In this document: positions 8,635 through 16,748 of the stretch, piece after piece | Numbering within the stretch: the stretch's first letter is position 1 | Layout of the letters: every line of letters starts with the position of its first letter | Assembly (NCBI GenBank): GCA_035253825.1 | Contig: DATFBM010000044.1 | Location: forward strand, 1-64,000 | From: JACCTH01 sp035253825 | GTDB taxonomy: Bacteria > Actinomycetota > Acidimicrobiia > Spongiisociales > ZC4RG35 | DNA: 64,000 nt | Direction: 5' to 3' | Position numbers and translations under genes: made by a program | Notes under the pieces: model-generated | The model's database searches: none | Seen by the model: only the letters and a program-made list of their open reading frames with translations | Told to the model about the DNA's origin: nothing

Positions 8635-10257
8635 TCAGGCAAGGTCATTCCGGAGCGCGTACGCGGTAGCGGCGGCCCGGGAAGAAACCCTCAGCTTGGA
8701 GAAGATGTTGCTGACATGGCGGTTGACGGTCCTCACCGATAGGTAGAGCTGATCGGCAATCGCCTGATTGGTCATTCCGGTCGCCAGAAGGCGTATCACT
8801 TCGACCTCCCGTGGAGTCAAGCCATGAGATCGGGAACCTGTTTTCAGGGGCATCCGACGCAGATCGGGGGTGGCGCCCAGACCAGTGAAGGTTCCGGTGG
8901 CCGCGGATAGGTTCATCGCCGCGGCGTCGTCATCGCCCACTCGGGCGTAGGCATTTGCTAGCAAGACCTTCACCCGAGCTTGCTCGTAGGGAGCACCCAG
9001 TTCACCCCAGAGTTTCGTCGCCTGGCCCAAAGGAGCGAGGCTTTCGGTAAATCGCTCCTCAGAAAGCAGGACCCACCCCCGCGACTGCTCGGCCGTCGCC
9101 TCCAACCCCGGCGTAGGTATGGCGAGCGCGAGCGCGTGTAGCTCCTCTGCGGCGCTGCGGGCAGAAGTGAGGTCGCCTGCTTCGATCATGATCTCGACCG
9201 CGGCCGGCAGGAGCCGGGCTCGATGAACCGGGTCCATCACTTCCAACAGAATTCGACGAATTGATGCCGCCGCCTTCTCGACCCTCCCCTGGCCTAGTCT
9301 GAGGAGGGAAAGGCCGGGCTGGGGCTCCACACCCCATGAGGACGCTGCCTGGTAGCCGGCCTCGGCGGATTCGTACTCACCGCGCAATCGTTGAATCTCC
9401 GCTTCCTGGTAGATGGCCAAACCTGTCATGTAACGGTCGGCGGCTAACTCCGCCTTTTCGCGGCCAAGACGAGCTTCCTCTTCGGCCGCCTTCCAGTCAC
9501 CACGTAACTGGGCGATCGCCGCTCGACGCACCCGGCATTCACCGGTAAACGCGACCATGCCCTGCTGCCGGTCGCACCATCGAGTCAGCGCTTCGGTCCA
9601 CTCCTCGGCTCTTTTCAGTTCGGAAATGTCGAAACAGGCCGAGATCAAGGAGCAGTAGACGATGCCCGCCACCAGGGCGGAGACGCCTCCGCTGAGGACC
9701 GTGACCATTGCTTCGTCGAGCAACCCCAGGCCTTCTTTGGTCTCCCCGGCGAGCAACTGACAGCGCCCCTGCACATTTAAAGCCAGGGCGAAAAGGTTGG
9801 CGTCGCTAAAGCGCCGGGCGAGTTCGGCGACGGTTCTCGCCTTTTCGTATCCGCCCTGGAAGTCGTGTTCGAACACCACCTGTCGGAAGGCGACTGGAAC
9901 CAACATATAGGCCCGCTCGATGGTTCCCTCGTCCAAGCCCTCGACCAGCCGTTGGCCTCTCGCAAGCCATCCCCCTCCCTGGGCGAAGTCACCGCGGTTC
10001 ACGTTGTGAAGGACAAGCCAGAAGGCCTGGCGAATGGCCTGGGCAAGATCACCCGCATCCAGGTATCGCTGATGAGCGCGCTGATAGAGCTCGAGGGCTT
10101 CGTCGGTCTTGCCGACGAAAAAAGCAGTATCAGCGAAGAGCGGGATGTCAGCGAGGTCAAGTGAATGATCGGTGGCATCAGCGGCCGAGAAATACTCATA
10201 GGCTCGAGCCCAATCGCCCCGGTCGGCGGCGGCCCTCGCCTCCTCCAGTCGATCCAT
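8635..10257 (-). CDS. LuxR-family transcriptional regulator with TPR-like sensor region
   Basis: About 540 residues from the ATG at 10257, preceded by AAGGGG; upstream codons in the frame look non-coding. Residues about 5-460 are helical repeats (for example DRGDWARAYEYFSAADAT and GDLAQAIRQAFWLVL) resembling TPR-type superhelical sensor regions. The last 65 residues are a LuxR/GerE helix-turn-helix: LTPREVEVIRLLATGMTNQA, followed by LYLSVRTVNRHVSNIFSKL. There is no ATPase P-loop, so it is not a MalT/LAL-type STAND regulator. It precedes the flavin monooxygenase gene and could regulate it; this is inference from adjacency. Confidence 0.88.
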   Translation of the reverse strand: MDRLEEARAAADRGDWARAYEYFSAADATDHSLDLADIPLFADTAFFVGKTDEALELYQRAHQRYLDAGDLAQAIRQAFWLVLHNVNRGDFAQGGGWLARGQRLVEGLDEGTIERAYMLVPVAFRQVVFEHDFQGGYEKARTVAELARRFSDANLFALALNVQGRCQLLAGETKEGLGLLDEAMVTVLSGGVSALVAGIVYCSLISACFDISELKRAEEWTEALTRWCDRQQGMVAFTGECRVRRAAIAQLRGDWKAAEEEARLGREKAELAADRYMTGLAIYQEAEIQRLRGEYESAEAGYQAASSWGVEPQPGLSLLRLGQGRVEKAAASIRRILLEVMDPVHRARLLPAAVEIMIEAGDLTSARSAAEELHALALAIPTPGLEATAEQSRGWVLLSEERFTESLAPLGQATKLWGELGAPYEQARVKVLLANAYARVGDDDAAAMNLSAATGTFTGLGATPDLRRMPLKTGSRSHGLTPREVEVIRLLATGMTNQAIADQLYLSVRTVNRHVSNIFSKLRVSSRAAATAYALRNDLA

Positions 10258-10297
10258 TGTCAAAACCCCTTGAAATCGAGGGCATTCCGACCAGGAC

Positions 10298-11032
10298 TCA
10301 CGACGAGAGCTCGGTGTGACCGCGAGGACCAGCTTTTCGCCTCGCCACTTCGTAACAGAGGATGGCGGCCGCCGCGGCCGCGTTGAGGCTCTCTGTTCCT
10401 CCCGGCATTGGTATCGACACGGCTGAGTCGGCAACCGTGAGGGCTTCGTCAGGAAGGCCATGGGCTTCGTTGCCGATGAAGATCGCTAGTCGACCCAGAG
10501 GAAGTGAGCCCGGTTCGGCGCCCCCACTCGAGACCGTGGCAATCGTGGTGGCTCCTATTTCAAAGGGGTTCTCGATCGAGACCACGGCGGTATGAAAGTG
10601 GGCCCCGGCCGCGGAGCGCAGGGTCTTGGGCGACCAGGGATCAGCGCCCCTCACAACCCCGACATCCATTTCGAAGGCCGCCGCGGTGCGAATCATGGTT
10701 CCGAGATTGCCAGGGTCCGATATTTCCCAGGCCACGAGCACACTCCGCTCTACCCGGAGCCGATGTCGTGGGATCGCAATCACCGCTACCGGGCTCTGCG
10801 GGGCTCGGGTAGAGGAAAGCCTTTCGAGGGCCGCTTCGCTTATCCGGACTGCATCGGGATGGGAGTCGTCGAGCGAAAACAGCTCGACAAATGCGATCCC
10901 TGCCCGCTTGGCCTCTTCGACCAGTTTGGGGCCTTCGAGCAAGGTGAGGCCGGTTGCCTCGCGCTCGGACGATCGATGCAGCCGAGCGGCCGCCTGGATT
11001 CGGGGATTGCGCGCCGAGAGACCCGCCTCCAC
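10298..11032 (-). CDS. SpoU/TrmH-family RNA 2'-O-methyltransferase
   Basis: A 244-residue SPOUT methyltransferase starting at GTG (11032) behind AGAGG. The three SpoU motifs are present: EISDPGNLGTMIRTAAAF (about 103-120), AIFIGNEAHGLP, and the C-terminal SIPMPGGTESLNAAAAAAI that forms the S-adenosylmethionine-binding knot. The N-terminal part (EREATGLTLLEGPKLVEEA) matches the substrate-binding domain of TsnR/RlmB-like enzymes. It likely methylates a ribose in 23S rRNA or tRNA; the target is not determinable. It lies after rplT, separated by the palindromic repeat region. Confidence 0.9.
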   Translation of the reverse strand: MEAGLSARNPRIQAAARLHRSSEREATGLTLLEGPKLVEEAKRAGIAFVELFSLDDSHPDAVRISEAALERLSSTRAPQSPVAVIAIPRHRLRVERSVLVAWEISDPGNLGTMIRTAAAFEMDVGVVRGADPWSPKTLRSAAGAHFHTAVVSIENPFEIGATTIATVSSGGAEPGSLPLGRLAIFIGNEAHGLPDEALTVADSAVSIPMPGGTESLNAAAAAAILCYEVARRKAGPRGHTELSS

Positions 11033-11051
11033 GCTGCCTCTTTAGCCCGAA

Positions 11052-11154
11052 ATTTGGTAGCTCACGATCGGTTTTGGGCAAATTCGGTTGCTGACGAACG
11101 AGTACCGATCGTAGGTGACCAAATTTGGGGAGAACCGGTCGTCAGTGACCAAAT
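11052..11154. repeat. Imperfect palindrome of four related about 20-nt units
   Basis: The rplT-SpoU gap is filled by a symmetrical structure. The left arm (11052-11100) and the right arm (11105-11154), read in reverse complement, agree at about 35 of 49 positions. Each arm is itself a tandem of two related units about 30 nt apart, with approximate consensus ATTTGGTcrCTgACGAtCGG. The two left units point one way and the two right units the other. It starts 20 nt upstream of the SpoU start codon and ends 15 nt before the rplT stop. It may be a multi-site operator, a large RNA hairpin terminator, or a repeat element. Confidence 0.75.
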
Positions 11155-11169
11155 ATCCCGTACCCAAGC

Positions 11170-11520
11170 TCAATCAGGCTTGGCGAGCTCGACCAGCGCC
11201 GCAAACGACTGGGGGTCGTTGACCGCCATCTCGGCCAGCATCTTGCGATCGAGGTCGACCTCCCGAGCCTTGAGCCCGGCCATGAAGGTCGAATAGCTCA
11301 TCCCGTGTTCACGGGCAGCAGCGTTGATCCGGGTGATCCAGAGCCGGCGAAACTGGCCTTTCCGATCGCGTCGATCCTTGTAGGCGTCAGCCATCGCGTG
11401 CATGACCTGCTCGTTGGCCGTTCGAAACCGCCTGCTCCGCGAGCCCTTGTAGCCCTTGGCCCGGTCGAGAACTTTCTTATGGGACTTCTTGGCGTGAACC
11501 GCCCGTTTGACTCGTGCCAT
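11170..11520 (-). CDS. rplT: 50S ribosomal protein L20
   Basis: A 116-residue ribosomal protein beginning MARVKRAVHAKKSHKKVLD, with the usual basic N-terminal helix and RRLWITRINAAAREHGMSYS. L20 binds 23S rRNA early in large-subunit assembly and in some bacteria represses its own operon. It is the last gene of infC-rpmI-rplT, three bases after rpmI. Full length and unremarkable. Confidence 0.99.
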   Translation of the reverse strand: MARVKRAVHAKKSHKKVLDRAKGYKGSRSRRFRTANEQVMHAMADAYKDRRDRKGQFRRLWITRINAAAREHGMSYSTFMAGLKAREVDLDRKMLAEMAVNDPQSFAALVELAKPD

Positions 11521-11523
11521 GAA

Positions 11524-11718
11524 TCACATCCCCAAGAGCTTCTTGGCGCTCTTGGCATCGCCCGGAGCCAGTTCGACTTCGCCCGAACGGCGACGAAAGG
11601 TGTCCTTGCCCTTAGCGAGCTTGTAGTGGTTCTTGCCTGATTGGCGACGCAAGAGCCGACCGGTTCCGGTCACCTTGATGCGCTTCTTGGCGCCGCTGTG
11701 GGTCTTCATTTTGGGCAC
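11524..11718 (-). CDS. rpmI: 50S ribosomal protein L35
   Basis: A 64-residue protein beginning MPKMKTHSGAKKRIKVTGTG, with HYKLAKGKDTFRRR; the canonical L35 length and sequence. It sits between infC and rplT with gaps of 5 and 3 nt, the standard gene order. Confidence 0.99.
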   Translation of the reverse strand: MPKMKTHSGAKKRIKVTGTGRLLRRQSGKNHYKLAKGKDTFRRRSGEVELAPGDAKSAKKLLGM

Positions 11719-11723
11719 GGTCT

Positions 11724-12332
11724 CTACTCCTCGGCGGCCGCTTCGGTAACGGGCGCGATCTCGACAGGTACTGGAGGCTCGGTGGCTGAATCGCTCTCCT
11801 GCGAGTTGGCTTCGGGTCGGCGTTGGCGCCTGGAGGGGGCAAGGACCATTGTCATCAATCGGCCTTCCTGGGCTGGAGCCTGCTCGACGGTGGCCTGGTC
11901 GCCGACTTCGGCTACCAAGCGATCGAGGAGACGGCGTCCAAATTCGGGTCTCTCTTGTTCCCGTCCCCGGAAACGAACCGTAACCTTCACCTTGTCACCC
12001 TCACCCAGGAATTCGAGGGCTCTGCGGCGGGTGATCTCGAAGTCGTGATTCTCGATCCGGGGAGCCATTCGCAGCTCTTTGACGACGGTGCGTTTCTGAT
12101 TCTTGCGGGCTTCTCGCTCTCGCACCGATTGCTCGTACTTGTACTTGCCGTAATCCATCAAGCGGCACACGGGGGGCTTCGCCTCGGGCGCCACCTCCAC
12201 CAGATCCAGCCCCAGCTGATCCGCCAGCCACAGGGCTTCGGCCAGCTTTTTCACTCCGATTTGGGAGCCATCGGGTGCTACTAGTCGCACCTCCGGTGCT
12301 CTTATGTAGCCATTTACTCGCAATTCAGCGAT
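11724..12332 (-). CDS. infC: Translation initiation factor IF-3, AUC start
   Basis: IF-3 binds the 30S subunit and checks start-codon and initiator-tRNA fidelity. The N-terminal domain begins RVNGYIRAPEVRLVAPDG; the C-terminal domain contains KELRMAPRIENHDFEIT and KVKVTVRFRGREQ. A Glu/Pro/Ala-rich tail of about 30 residues follows, an extension beyond the core. The frame opens with TTG at 12323, but a strong GGAGGT site lies too far from it. The codon six bases after GGAGGT is ATC (12330-12332), giving I-A-E-L-R-V-N at the start and 202 residues. Rare AUU/AUC starts are a known hallmark of infC, through which IF-3 represses its own synthesis. An attenuator-like terminator lies just upstream. 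Confidence 0.95.
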   Translation of the reverse strand: MAELRVNGYIRAPEVRLVAPDGSQIGVKKLAEALWLADQLGLDLVEVAPEAKPPVCRLMDYGKYKYEQSVREREARKNQKRTVVKELRMAPRIENHDFEITRRRALEFLGEGDKVKVTVRFRGREQERPEFGRRLLDRLVAEVGDQATVEQAPAQEGRLMTMVLAPSRRQRRPEANSQESDSATEPPVPVEIAPVTEAAAEE

Positions 12333-12365
12333 GTTCCAACCTCCATGTTTTGGTTCACTCTTATC

Positions 12366-12398
12366 AACAAAAAAGCAGCAGAACCAGCCTGCTGCTTT
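12366..12398 (-). terminator. Intrinsic terminator in the infC leader (probable attenuator)
   Basis: On the minus strand AAAGCAGCA (12390-12398) pairs with TGCTGCTTT (12372-12380) across a 9-nt loop, directly followed by TTTGTTGATAA, so the helix runs into a six-T tract. Only about 20 nt separate it from the infC ribosome binding site. That leaves no space for a promoter, so infC transcripts must pass through it. It therefore looks like an attenuator rather than a plain ribH terminator. Confidence 0.8.
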
Positions 12399-12561
12399 CC
12401 GAGAGCGCTTGCTTGTGGTTCAACCAAAGTGGATGAACCGCTCGCTTTGGGGGGCTTATTCCCCTCGACCGCGGACGCACCGATCGGTGGCCGGGTGGGA
12501 AGCAGGCTGCCTCCGCTTTGCGTTTTCGTTGTGTCGACATGGTAGCCGACCACGGCCCGGT
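12399..12561 (-). promoter_or_regulatory. infC leader region downstream of ribH
   Basis: This 163-nt gap holds no convincing gene. The minus-strand RNA could form a small hairpin from GGTTCA and TGAACC around 12415-12440. Its TTTGGTT segment could also pair with AACCAAA just upstream of the infC ribosome binding site, which would be an alternative fold to the terminator. The infC promoter is presumably here or within ribH, but I cannot point to clear -35/-10 boxes. Confidence 0.4.
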
Positions 12562-13020
12562 TCAAGAATTGCCCACCCGAGCAACCAGGTCCACTACTGC
12601 CGCGGCGGCTTCAGAGCCTTTGTTGGCCGGGCCCGGTTCCGAACGGGCCAAAGCCTGGGCGAGGTCATGGGCGGCCAGAACGGCGTTGGCAACGGGCTGG
12701 CCGCCGATGAGGCTGGCTTGGATCAGCCCGGCGGCGGACGAGCGCACGATGACCTCGTAATGATCGGTTTCGCCCTTGATGATCGCCCCTACGGCGATGA
12801 CACCGTCGCAACCGTCCTTCAACAAGGTCAGAGCCGCCGCAGGCAACTCCCAGGCTCCAGCCACCCGGAGAATGTCGACCTGTGGCACTCCTGCCCGCTC
12901 CAGATAAGAGAGTGCGCCCTCGAGCAAGCGCTTGGTGACAGCCTGATTGAAATCAGACACGGCGACGCCGATTCGCATCTCTTTTGGGTCGAGGCGGCGT
13001 TCCCATTCGGTGATCTTCAC
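12562..13020 (-). CDS. ribH: 6,7-dimethyl-8-ribityllumazine synthase
   Basis: The penultimate enzyme of riboflavin synthesis, condensing the pyrimidinedione with 3,4-dihydroxybutanone phosphate in large icosahedral or pentameric assemblies. The protein is 152 residues from GTG at 13020, which overlaps the ribBA stop as GTGA. Family signatures are RIGVAVSDFNQAVTKRLLEG, VAGAWELPAAA and AVGAIIKGETDHYEVIV. It is the last gene of ribD-ribE-ribBA-ribH. The frame extends upstream inside ribBA, but those codons are not family sequence. Confidence 0.97.
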   Translation of the reverse strand: MKITEWERRLDPKEMRIGVAVSDFNQAVTKRLLEGALSYLERAGVPQVDILRVAGAWELPAAALTLLKDGCDGVIAVGAIIKGETDHYEVIVRSSAAGLIQASLIGGQPVANAVLAAHDLAQALARSEPGPANKGSEAAAAVVDLVARVGNS

Positions 13021-14219
13021 GGCTCGCCCAGATGGCCGAGCTTGTCGACCTTGGTTTTCAGGTAACGCTCGTTCTCCGGATTCGGCGAGATCAGGAGGGG
13101 AATCCTTTCGATGATCGAGAGCCCATAGCCCTCGATCCCGGCTCGTTTGGTGGGGTTGTTCGTCAAAAGACGCATCGACCGGACACCGAGGTCGTAAAGA
13201 ATCTGGGCCCCTTGGCCATAGTCGCGGGCATCGATCGGGAGCCCGAGATCCTGATTGGCTTCGACCGTGTCTCTGCCCAGATCCTGGAGGTTGTAAGCCT
13301 CGAGCTTGTGGAGAAGCCCGATTCCCCTTCCCTCGTGCCCCCGGATGTACAGGAGGACTCCCCGCCCTTCCTCGGCAATCTTGGAGAGGGCGAGATCGCG
13401 CTGGGCTCCGCAATCGCATCGAAGGCTGGAGAAGATGTCGCCAGTCAGACATTCGGAGTGGACCCTGACCAGAACCTCCTCGCCATCGCCGATGTCGCCC
13501 ATGACCAGGGCCAGGTGCTGGCGATCGTCAACCAGCGAGCGATAGCCGACCGCTCGGAAAACGCCTTGGGGTGTCGGTAGACGCGCCTCGACAACTCGTT
13601 CGACCAGCTTCTCGTGCTGGCGTCGATAGGCAATGAGGTCGGCGATTGTTCCCAGCAGTAGGGAATGCTCCTTGGCGAAACGCTCCAGATCGGGAAGGCG
13701 GGCCACGGTGCCGTCGTCGTTCATGACCTCGGCCAGAATTCCGGCCGGATAGACGCCGGCGAGCTTGGCGAGGTCGATAGCAGCTTCGGTATGGCCCGCT
13801 CGCTTCAGCACTCCCCCCTCGACGTACCGCAGGGGGTAGACGTGCCCAGGACGGGCGAGGTCGAGGGGGCTTGAGGCAGGATCGAGCAAAACGGCGATGG
13901 TCCGGGCGCGGTCAGAAGCGGAGATCCCCGTTGTCGTGCCTTGTCTGGCGTCGACCGAGATCGTGAAGGCTGTACGCCGGACGTCAGTGGAATCCCGCAC
14001 CATCATCGGCAACTCGAGTTCATCCAGGCGCTCCCCCAGCATCGGCACGGTCAGGATCCCGGAGGAATGGCGGATCATGAATCCAAGGTGAGCCGGGGTA
14101 GCGGCCGAAGCAGCGAGCACGAGGTCGCCCTCGTTCTCCCGGTCAGCATCATCGACGACGATCACCATCTCCCCACGACCAAAAGCCGCGACCAGGTCGG
14201 GGACCGGAGCAAAGGTCAT
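13017..14219 (-). CDS. ribBA: Bifunctional 3,4-dihydroxy-2-butanone-4-phosphate synthase / GTP cyclohydrolase II
   Basis: A 400-residue fusion that makes both riboflavin precursors. Residues 1-200 are the RibB domain, with VVDDADRENEGDLVLAA (metal and substrate acids) and RHSSGILTVPM. Residues 205-400 are RibA: RVHSECLTGDIFSSLRCDCG carries the three zinc cysteines, and YIRGHEGRGIGL and LLTNNPTKRAGIEGYG form the GTP site. The start overlaps the ribE stop (ATGA). Complete and ordinary. Confidence 0.98.
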   Translation of the reverse strand: MTFAPVPDLVAAFGRGEMVIVVDDADRENEGDLVLAASAATPAHLGFMIRHSSGILTVPMLGERLDELELPMMVRDSTDVRRTAFTISVDARQGTTTGISASDRARTIAVLLDPASSPLDLARPGHVYPLRYVEGGVLKRAGHTEAAIDLAKLAGVYPAGILAEVMNDDGTVARLPDLERFAKEHSLLLGTIADLIAYRRQHEKLVERVVEARLPTPQGVFRAVGYRSLVDDRQHLALVMGDIGDGEEVLVRVHSECLTGDIFSSLRCDCGAQRDLALSKIAEEGRGVLLYIRGHEGRGIGLLHKLEAYNLQDLGRDTVEANQDLGLPIDARDYGQGAQILYDLGVRSMRLLTNNPTKRAGIEGYGLSIIERIPLLISPNPENERYLKTKVDKLGHLGEP

Positions 14220-14815
14220 ACGGCCTCCTCGCGGGCCTGCAAAAGCCTTTCGAGGTATTTGGCGAGCACGTCGAACTCCAGGTTCACCTGTTGCCCGGCT
14301 TGCCGCGACCCGAGAGTGGTGACCTCCAACGTGAAAGGAATCAAAGCTGCTTCGAATCCCGTGCCGGTCACCGAGGCGATGGTAAGGGCGACGCCGTCGA
14401 CGGCGATCGATCCTTTCTCAACCAGGTAACGACGAAAGCGCGGGGAAACATCGACCGCCATTCTTCGTCCCATCCCCTCGGGGGTGGTCTTCGACACGGC
14501 TCCGAAGGTGTCGACATGACCTTGGACCACATGCCCGTCGAGGCGGCCGTCGGCGCGGAGAGGACGTTCGAGGTTGACTCGATCTCCGGCCAGCAGGTGA
14601 CCGAGGTTGGTACGCCGGAGGGTCTCGGCGACGACGTCCAAGCCGAAGGAGGAGTCGACTTGCTCGGTCACTGTGAGGCACACGCCGTTGACGGCGATCG
14701 AGTCGCCTGCCTTGAGCTCGGGAGCCAGCTCTGACTCCACGATTAGGCGGCGGCCATCATCGGTGCCGCCGATGTCACGGACGGTTCCGAGCGACTCAAT
14801 GATGCCGGTAAACAC
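14216..14815 (-). CDS. ribE: Riboflavin synthase, alpha subunit
   Basis: A 199-residue riboflavin synthase that dismutates two lumazines into riboflavin. It begins MFTGIIESLGTV and shows the internal duplication of two lumazine-binding barrels: GDSIAVNGVCLTV in the first half, KGSIAVDGVALTI in the second. It overlaps ribBA by four bases and follows ribD by three. In alternative nomenclature this gene is ribC. Confidence 0.98.
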   Translation of the reverse strand: MFTGIIESLGTVRDIGGTDDGRRLIVESELAPELKAGDSIAVNGVCLTVTEQVDSSFGLDVVAETLRRTNLGHLLAGDRVNLERPLRADGRLDGHVVQGHVDTFGAVSKTTPEGMGRRMAVDVSPRFRRYLVEKGSIAVDGVALTIASVTGTGFEAALIPFTLEVTTLGSRQAGQQVNLEFDVLAKYLERLLQAREEAV

Positions 14816-14818
14816 TGC

Positions 14819-15817
14819 TTACCCTGGCGTGAAGTCGACCCTGAGGTCATCTCCAAGCCGGGTGACCGAGTCGACCGTCACCGGGCGGGCGTCCTCCAGG
14901 GTTGACCAGACCCCATCGAATAGCGAGCGTCCGACTCCACCGGCGACCATTGCTCCGAAGTAAAACACACCCCGGTTCACCAGATTTCCGGTCCAAAGCG
15001 AGCGGGCCAGGGTGGGCCCTCCCTCGACCAGCAAGGCCAGGAGACCTTCGTTGGCCACCAGACGCAGAACCTCGGTGAGATCGCTCTTCTCCTGTCCGAT
15101 GATCAACGGATCACGGGCCCAGATACGGGCGTCGGCTGGCAAGGGACGTCGACCGACGACGATCACCGGACGCGGCTGGAAGCCATCGTGGTTCGGCAGG
15201 CGGACGTCGAGCAAGGGGTCATCGACGATCACGGTGCCGGCCCCAACCATCACCCCGTCATTCTCGGCCCGAATTCGATGAGCGTCGGCTCTCGCTTCGG
15301 GACCGGTTATCCATTGCGACGTCCCGTCGGCGGCGGCAACTTGTCCGTCCAGGGTTGCGGCCAGTTTGAGGGTGACCAGAGGCAGGCCCGTGCGCCGGTG
15401 GTGAAAGTAGGCGGGGTCGATCTGCTCTCCGGGCCCCACATCCGTCAGCACTTCCAAGCCCGCCGCCCGCAGCCGGTCGATTCCTTTCCCTTGCACGCGA
15501 GGGTCCGGGTCCAACGCACCGACCACCACCCGGGCGACGTCGGCCGCCAGTAATGCGTCGACGCAGGGCGGAGTCCTCCCCTGGTGGGTACAAGGCTCCA
15601 GGGTCACCACCACTGTCCCGCCCCGGGCCCGCTCGCCGGCAGCAGAGAGAGCGAGCACTTCGGCATGTGCCGATCCCGGGCCGGTGTGCGAACCGTGGCC
15701 GACGACTTCGCCCGAGGCGTCGAGGACAACGGCCCCCACACGGGGGTTTGGATGGGGGTGCGTCGTCCGGGCGAGCTCTGCCGCCCGCTCCATCGCCATC
15801 TCCCAGCGCGACGTCAC
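14819..15817 (-). CDS. ribD: Bifunctional riboflavin deaminase/reductase RibD
   Basis: A 332-residue protein joining an N-terminal zinc cytidine-deaminase-like domain (SAHAEVLAL, then EPCTHQGRTPPC near 75-86) to a C-terminal NADPH reductase (LKLAATLDGQVAAADGTSQW, LVEGGPTLARS). It deaminates and then reduces the product of GTP cyclohydrolase II. The listed GTG at 15817 is one base after the GGDEF gene's stop. An ATG six codons in (MAMERAAELAR) is an alternative start. All catalytic motifs are present. Confidence 0.97.
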   Translation of the reverse strand: MTSRWEMAMERAAELARTTHPHPNPRVGAVVLDASGEVVGHGSHTGPGSAHAEVLALSAAGERARGGTVVVTLEPCTHQGRTPPCVDALLAADVARVVVGALDPDPRVQGKGIDRLRAAGLEVLTDVGPGEQIDPAYFHHRRTGLPLVTLKLAATLDGQVAAADGTSQWITGPEARADAHRIRAENDGVMVGAGTVIVDDPLLDVRLPNHDGFQPRPVIVVGRRPLPADARIWARDPLIIGQEKSDLTEVLRLVANEGLLALLVEGGPTLARSLWTGNLVNRGVFYFGAMVAGGVGRSLFDGVWSTLEDARPVTVDSVTRLGDDLRVDFTPG

Positions 15818-15818
15818 C

Positions 15819-16748
15819 TCAGCCGGTACGACGGTCGATCTCGAATGACGATCCGGTCCGCTTCTTGGCGAATTCCTTCATCTCCACGGCGACCGCCGAC
15901 GCCTCCCATTGCGAGGTGATCGGTCGCAACACGTTGGAAGCCACTCCCATCGATATCGAAACCATCGGGAAGGCGTAGCGCTCGCCGCGACGGTCGATCA
16001 CTTCGATGTAGCCGCGCAAGGCGTCGGCCGTGTCGTAGTTGTCGAGGATGCCGTCGTCGAACGTCTCGATGACCCGCTTGCAATACTCCTCCGCCTTTTC
16101 CGCCGATACCAGGGCAACAAAGTCGTCGCCTCCGATATGGCCGACGAAGGCGTCAGGTTCGCCGATGGCCTCCGTTGCCTCGACCATGCATCGCGCACAG
16201 AAGCGAATTACTTCGTCCCCTCGCATGAATCCGTAGTGATCGTTGAATGCCTTGAAATTGTCGAGGTCGCAGTGGATGAGGGCAAAGCTGGCGCCACTCT
16301 CGATTCTCTGCTCGATCTCTGCACCGATCCGGAAGTTGCCGGGAAGCCCCGTCAGCGGAGAAAGATCTCTGGCGGCCTGGGTTCGTCGTAACACAGCCTT
16401 CACCCGAGCTACCAGCTCGGAGATGTCGAAGGGCTTGGTGATGTAGTCGTCCGCCCCCAGCTCGAGGCCCTTGACTCGATCCTCCGGCAGACCCCGGGCC
16501 GTTAGGAGAATGACAGAGGTGTTGCCGGTGGTCCCGTGGGATCGGATCCGGCGGAGGGCAGTCAACCCGTCCATTCTCGGCATCATGATGTCGAGCAGGA
16601 TCAATTCCGGTGCTTCGATCATCGCTTTGTCGACCGCCTCGCGCCCGTCTTCGGCCGTATCGACTTCGTACCCCTCGAGTTCGAGGTTGATCTTCACGAC
16701 GGAAAGGATGTCAGGGTCGTCGTCAACGACGAGTATGCGTTCGCTCAT
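15819..16748 (-). CDS. Response regulator receiver-GGDEF protein (probable diguanylate cyclase)
   Basis: A 309-residue two-domain signalling protein. Residues 1-120 are a receiver domain with acids at 10-11, phospho-acceptor Asp53 (LLDIMMPRMDG), and conserved Thr and Lys in LLTARG and ITKPFD. Residues about 130-300 are a GGDEF domain beginning LSPLTGLPGN, with active-site GGDDF (206-210) in place of GGDEF, a substitution often tolerated. No I-site RxxD is evident just before the signature (EAIGEPDAFVGHI). It should make cyclic di-GMP in response to an unlinked histidine kinase. It lies between rpe and ribD with 1-4 nt junctions, so it is cotranscribed with vitamin and carbon genes. Confidence 0.92.
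   Translation of the reverse strand: MSERILVVDDDPDILSVVKINLELEGYEVDTAEDGREAVDKAMIEAPELILLDIMMPRMDGLTALRRIRSHGTTGNTSVILLTARGLPEDRVKGLELGADDYITKPFDISELVARVKAVLRRTQAARDLSPLTGLPGNFRIGAEIEQRIESGASFALIHCDLDNFKAFNDHYGFMRGDEVIRFCARCMVEATEAIGEPDAFVGHIGGDDFVALVSAEKAEEYCKRVIETFDDGILDNYDTADALRGYIEVIDRRGERYAFPMVSISMGVASNVLRPITSQWEASAVAVEMKEFAKKRTGSSFEIDRRTG

Noticed and set aside
12314..12565. 83-codon minus-strand open frame spanning the ribH-infC gap
   Set aside because: It covers the terminator hairpin and the infC ribosome binding site, and its composition is not protein-like. Regulatory leader is a better explanation.
15819..16748. GGDDF as evidence of an inactive cyclase
   Set aside because: The second acidic position remains acidic and other domain features are intact, so inactivity cannot be claimed.
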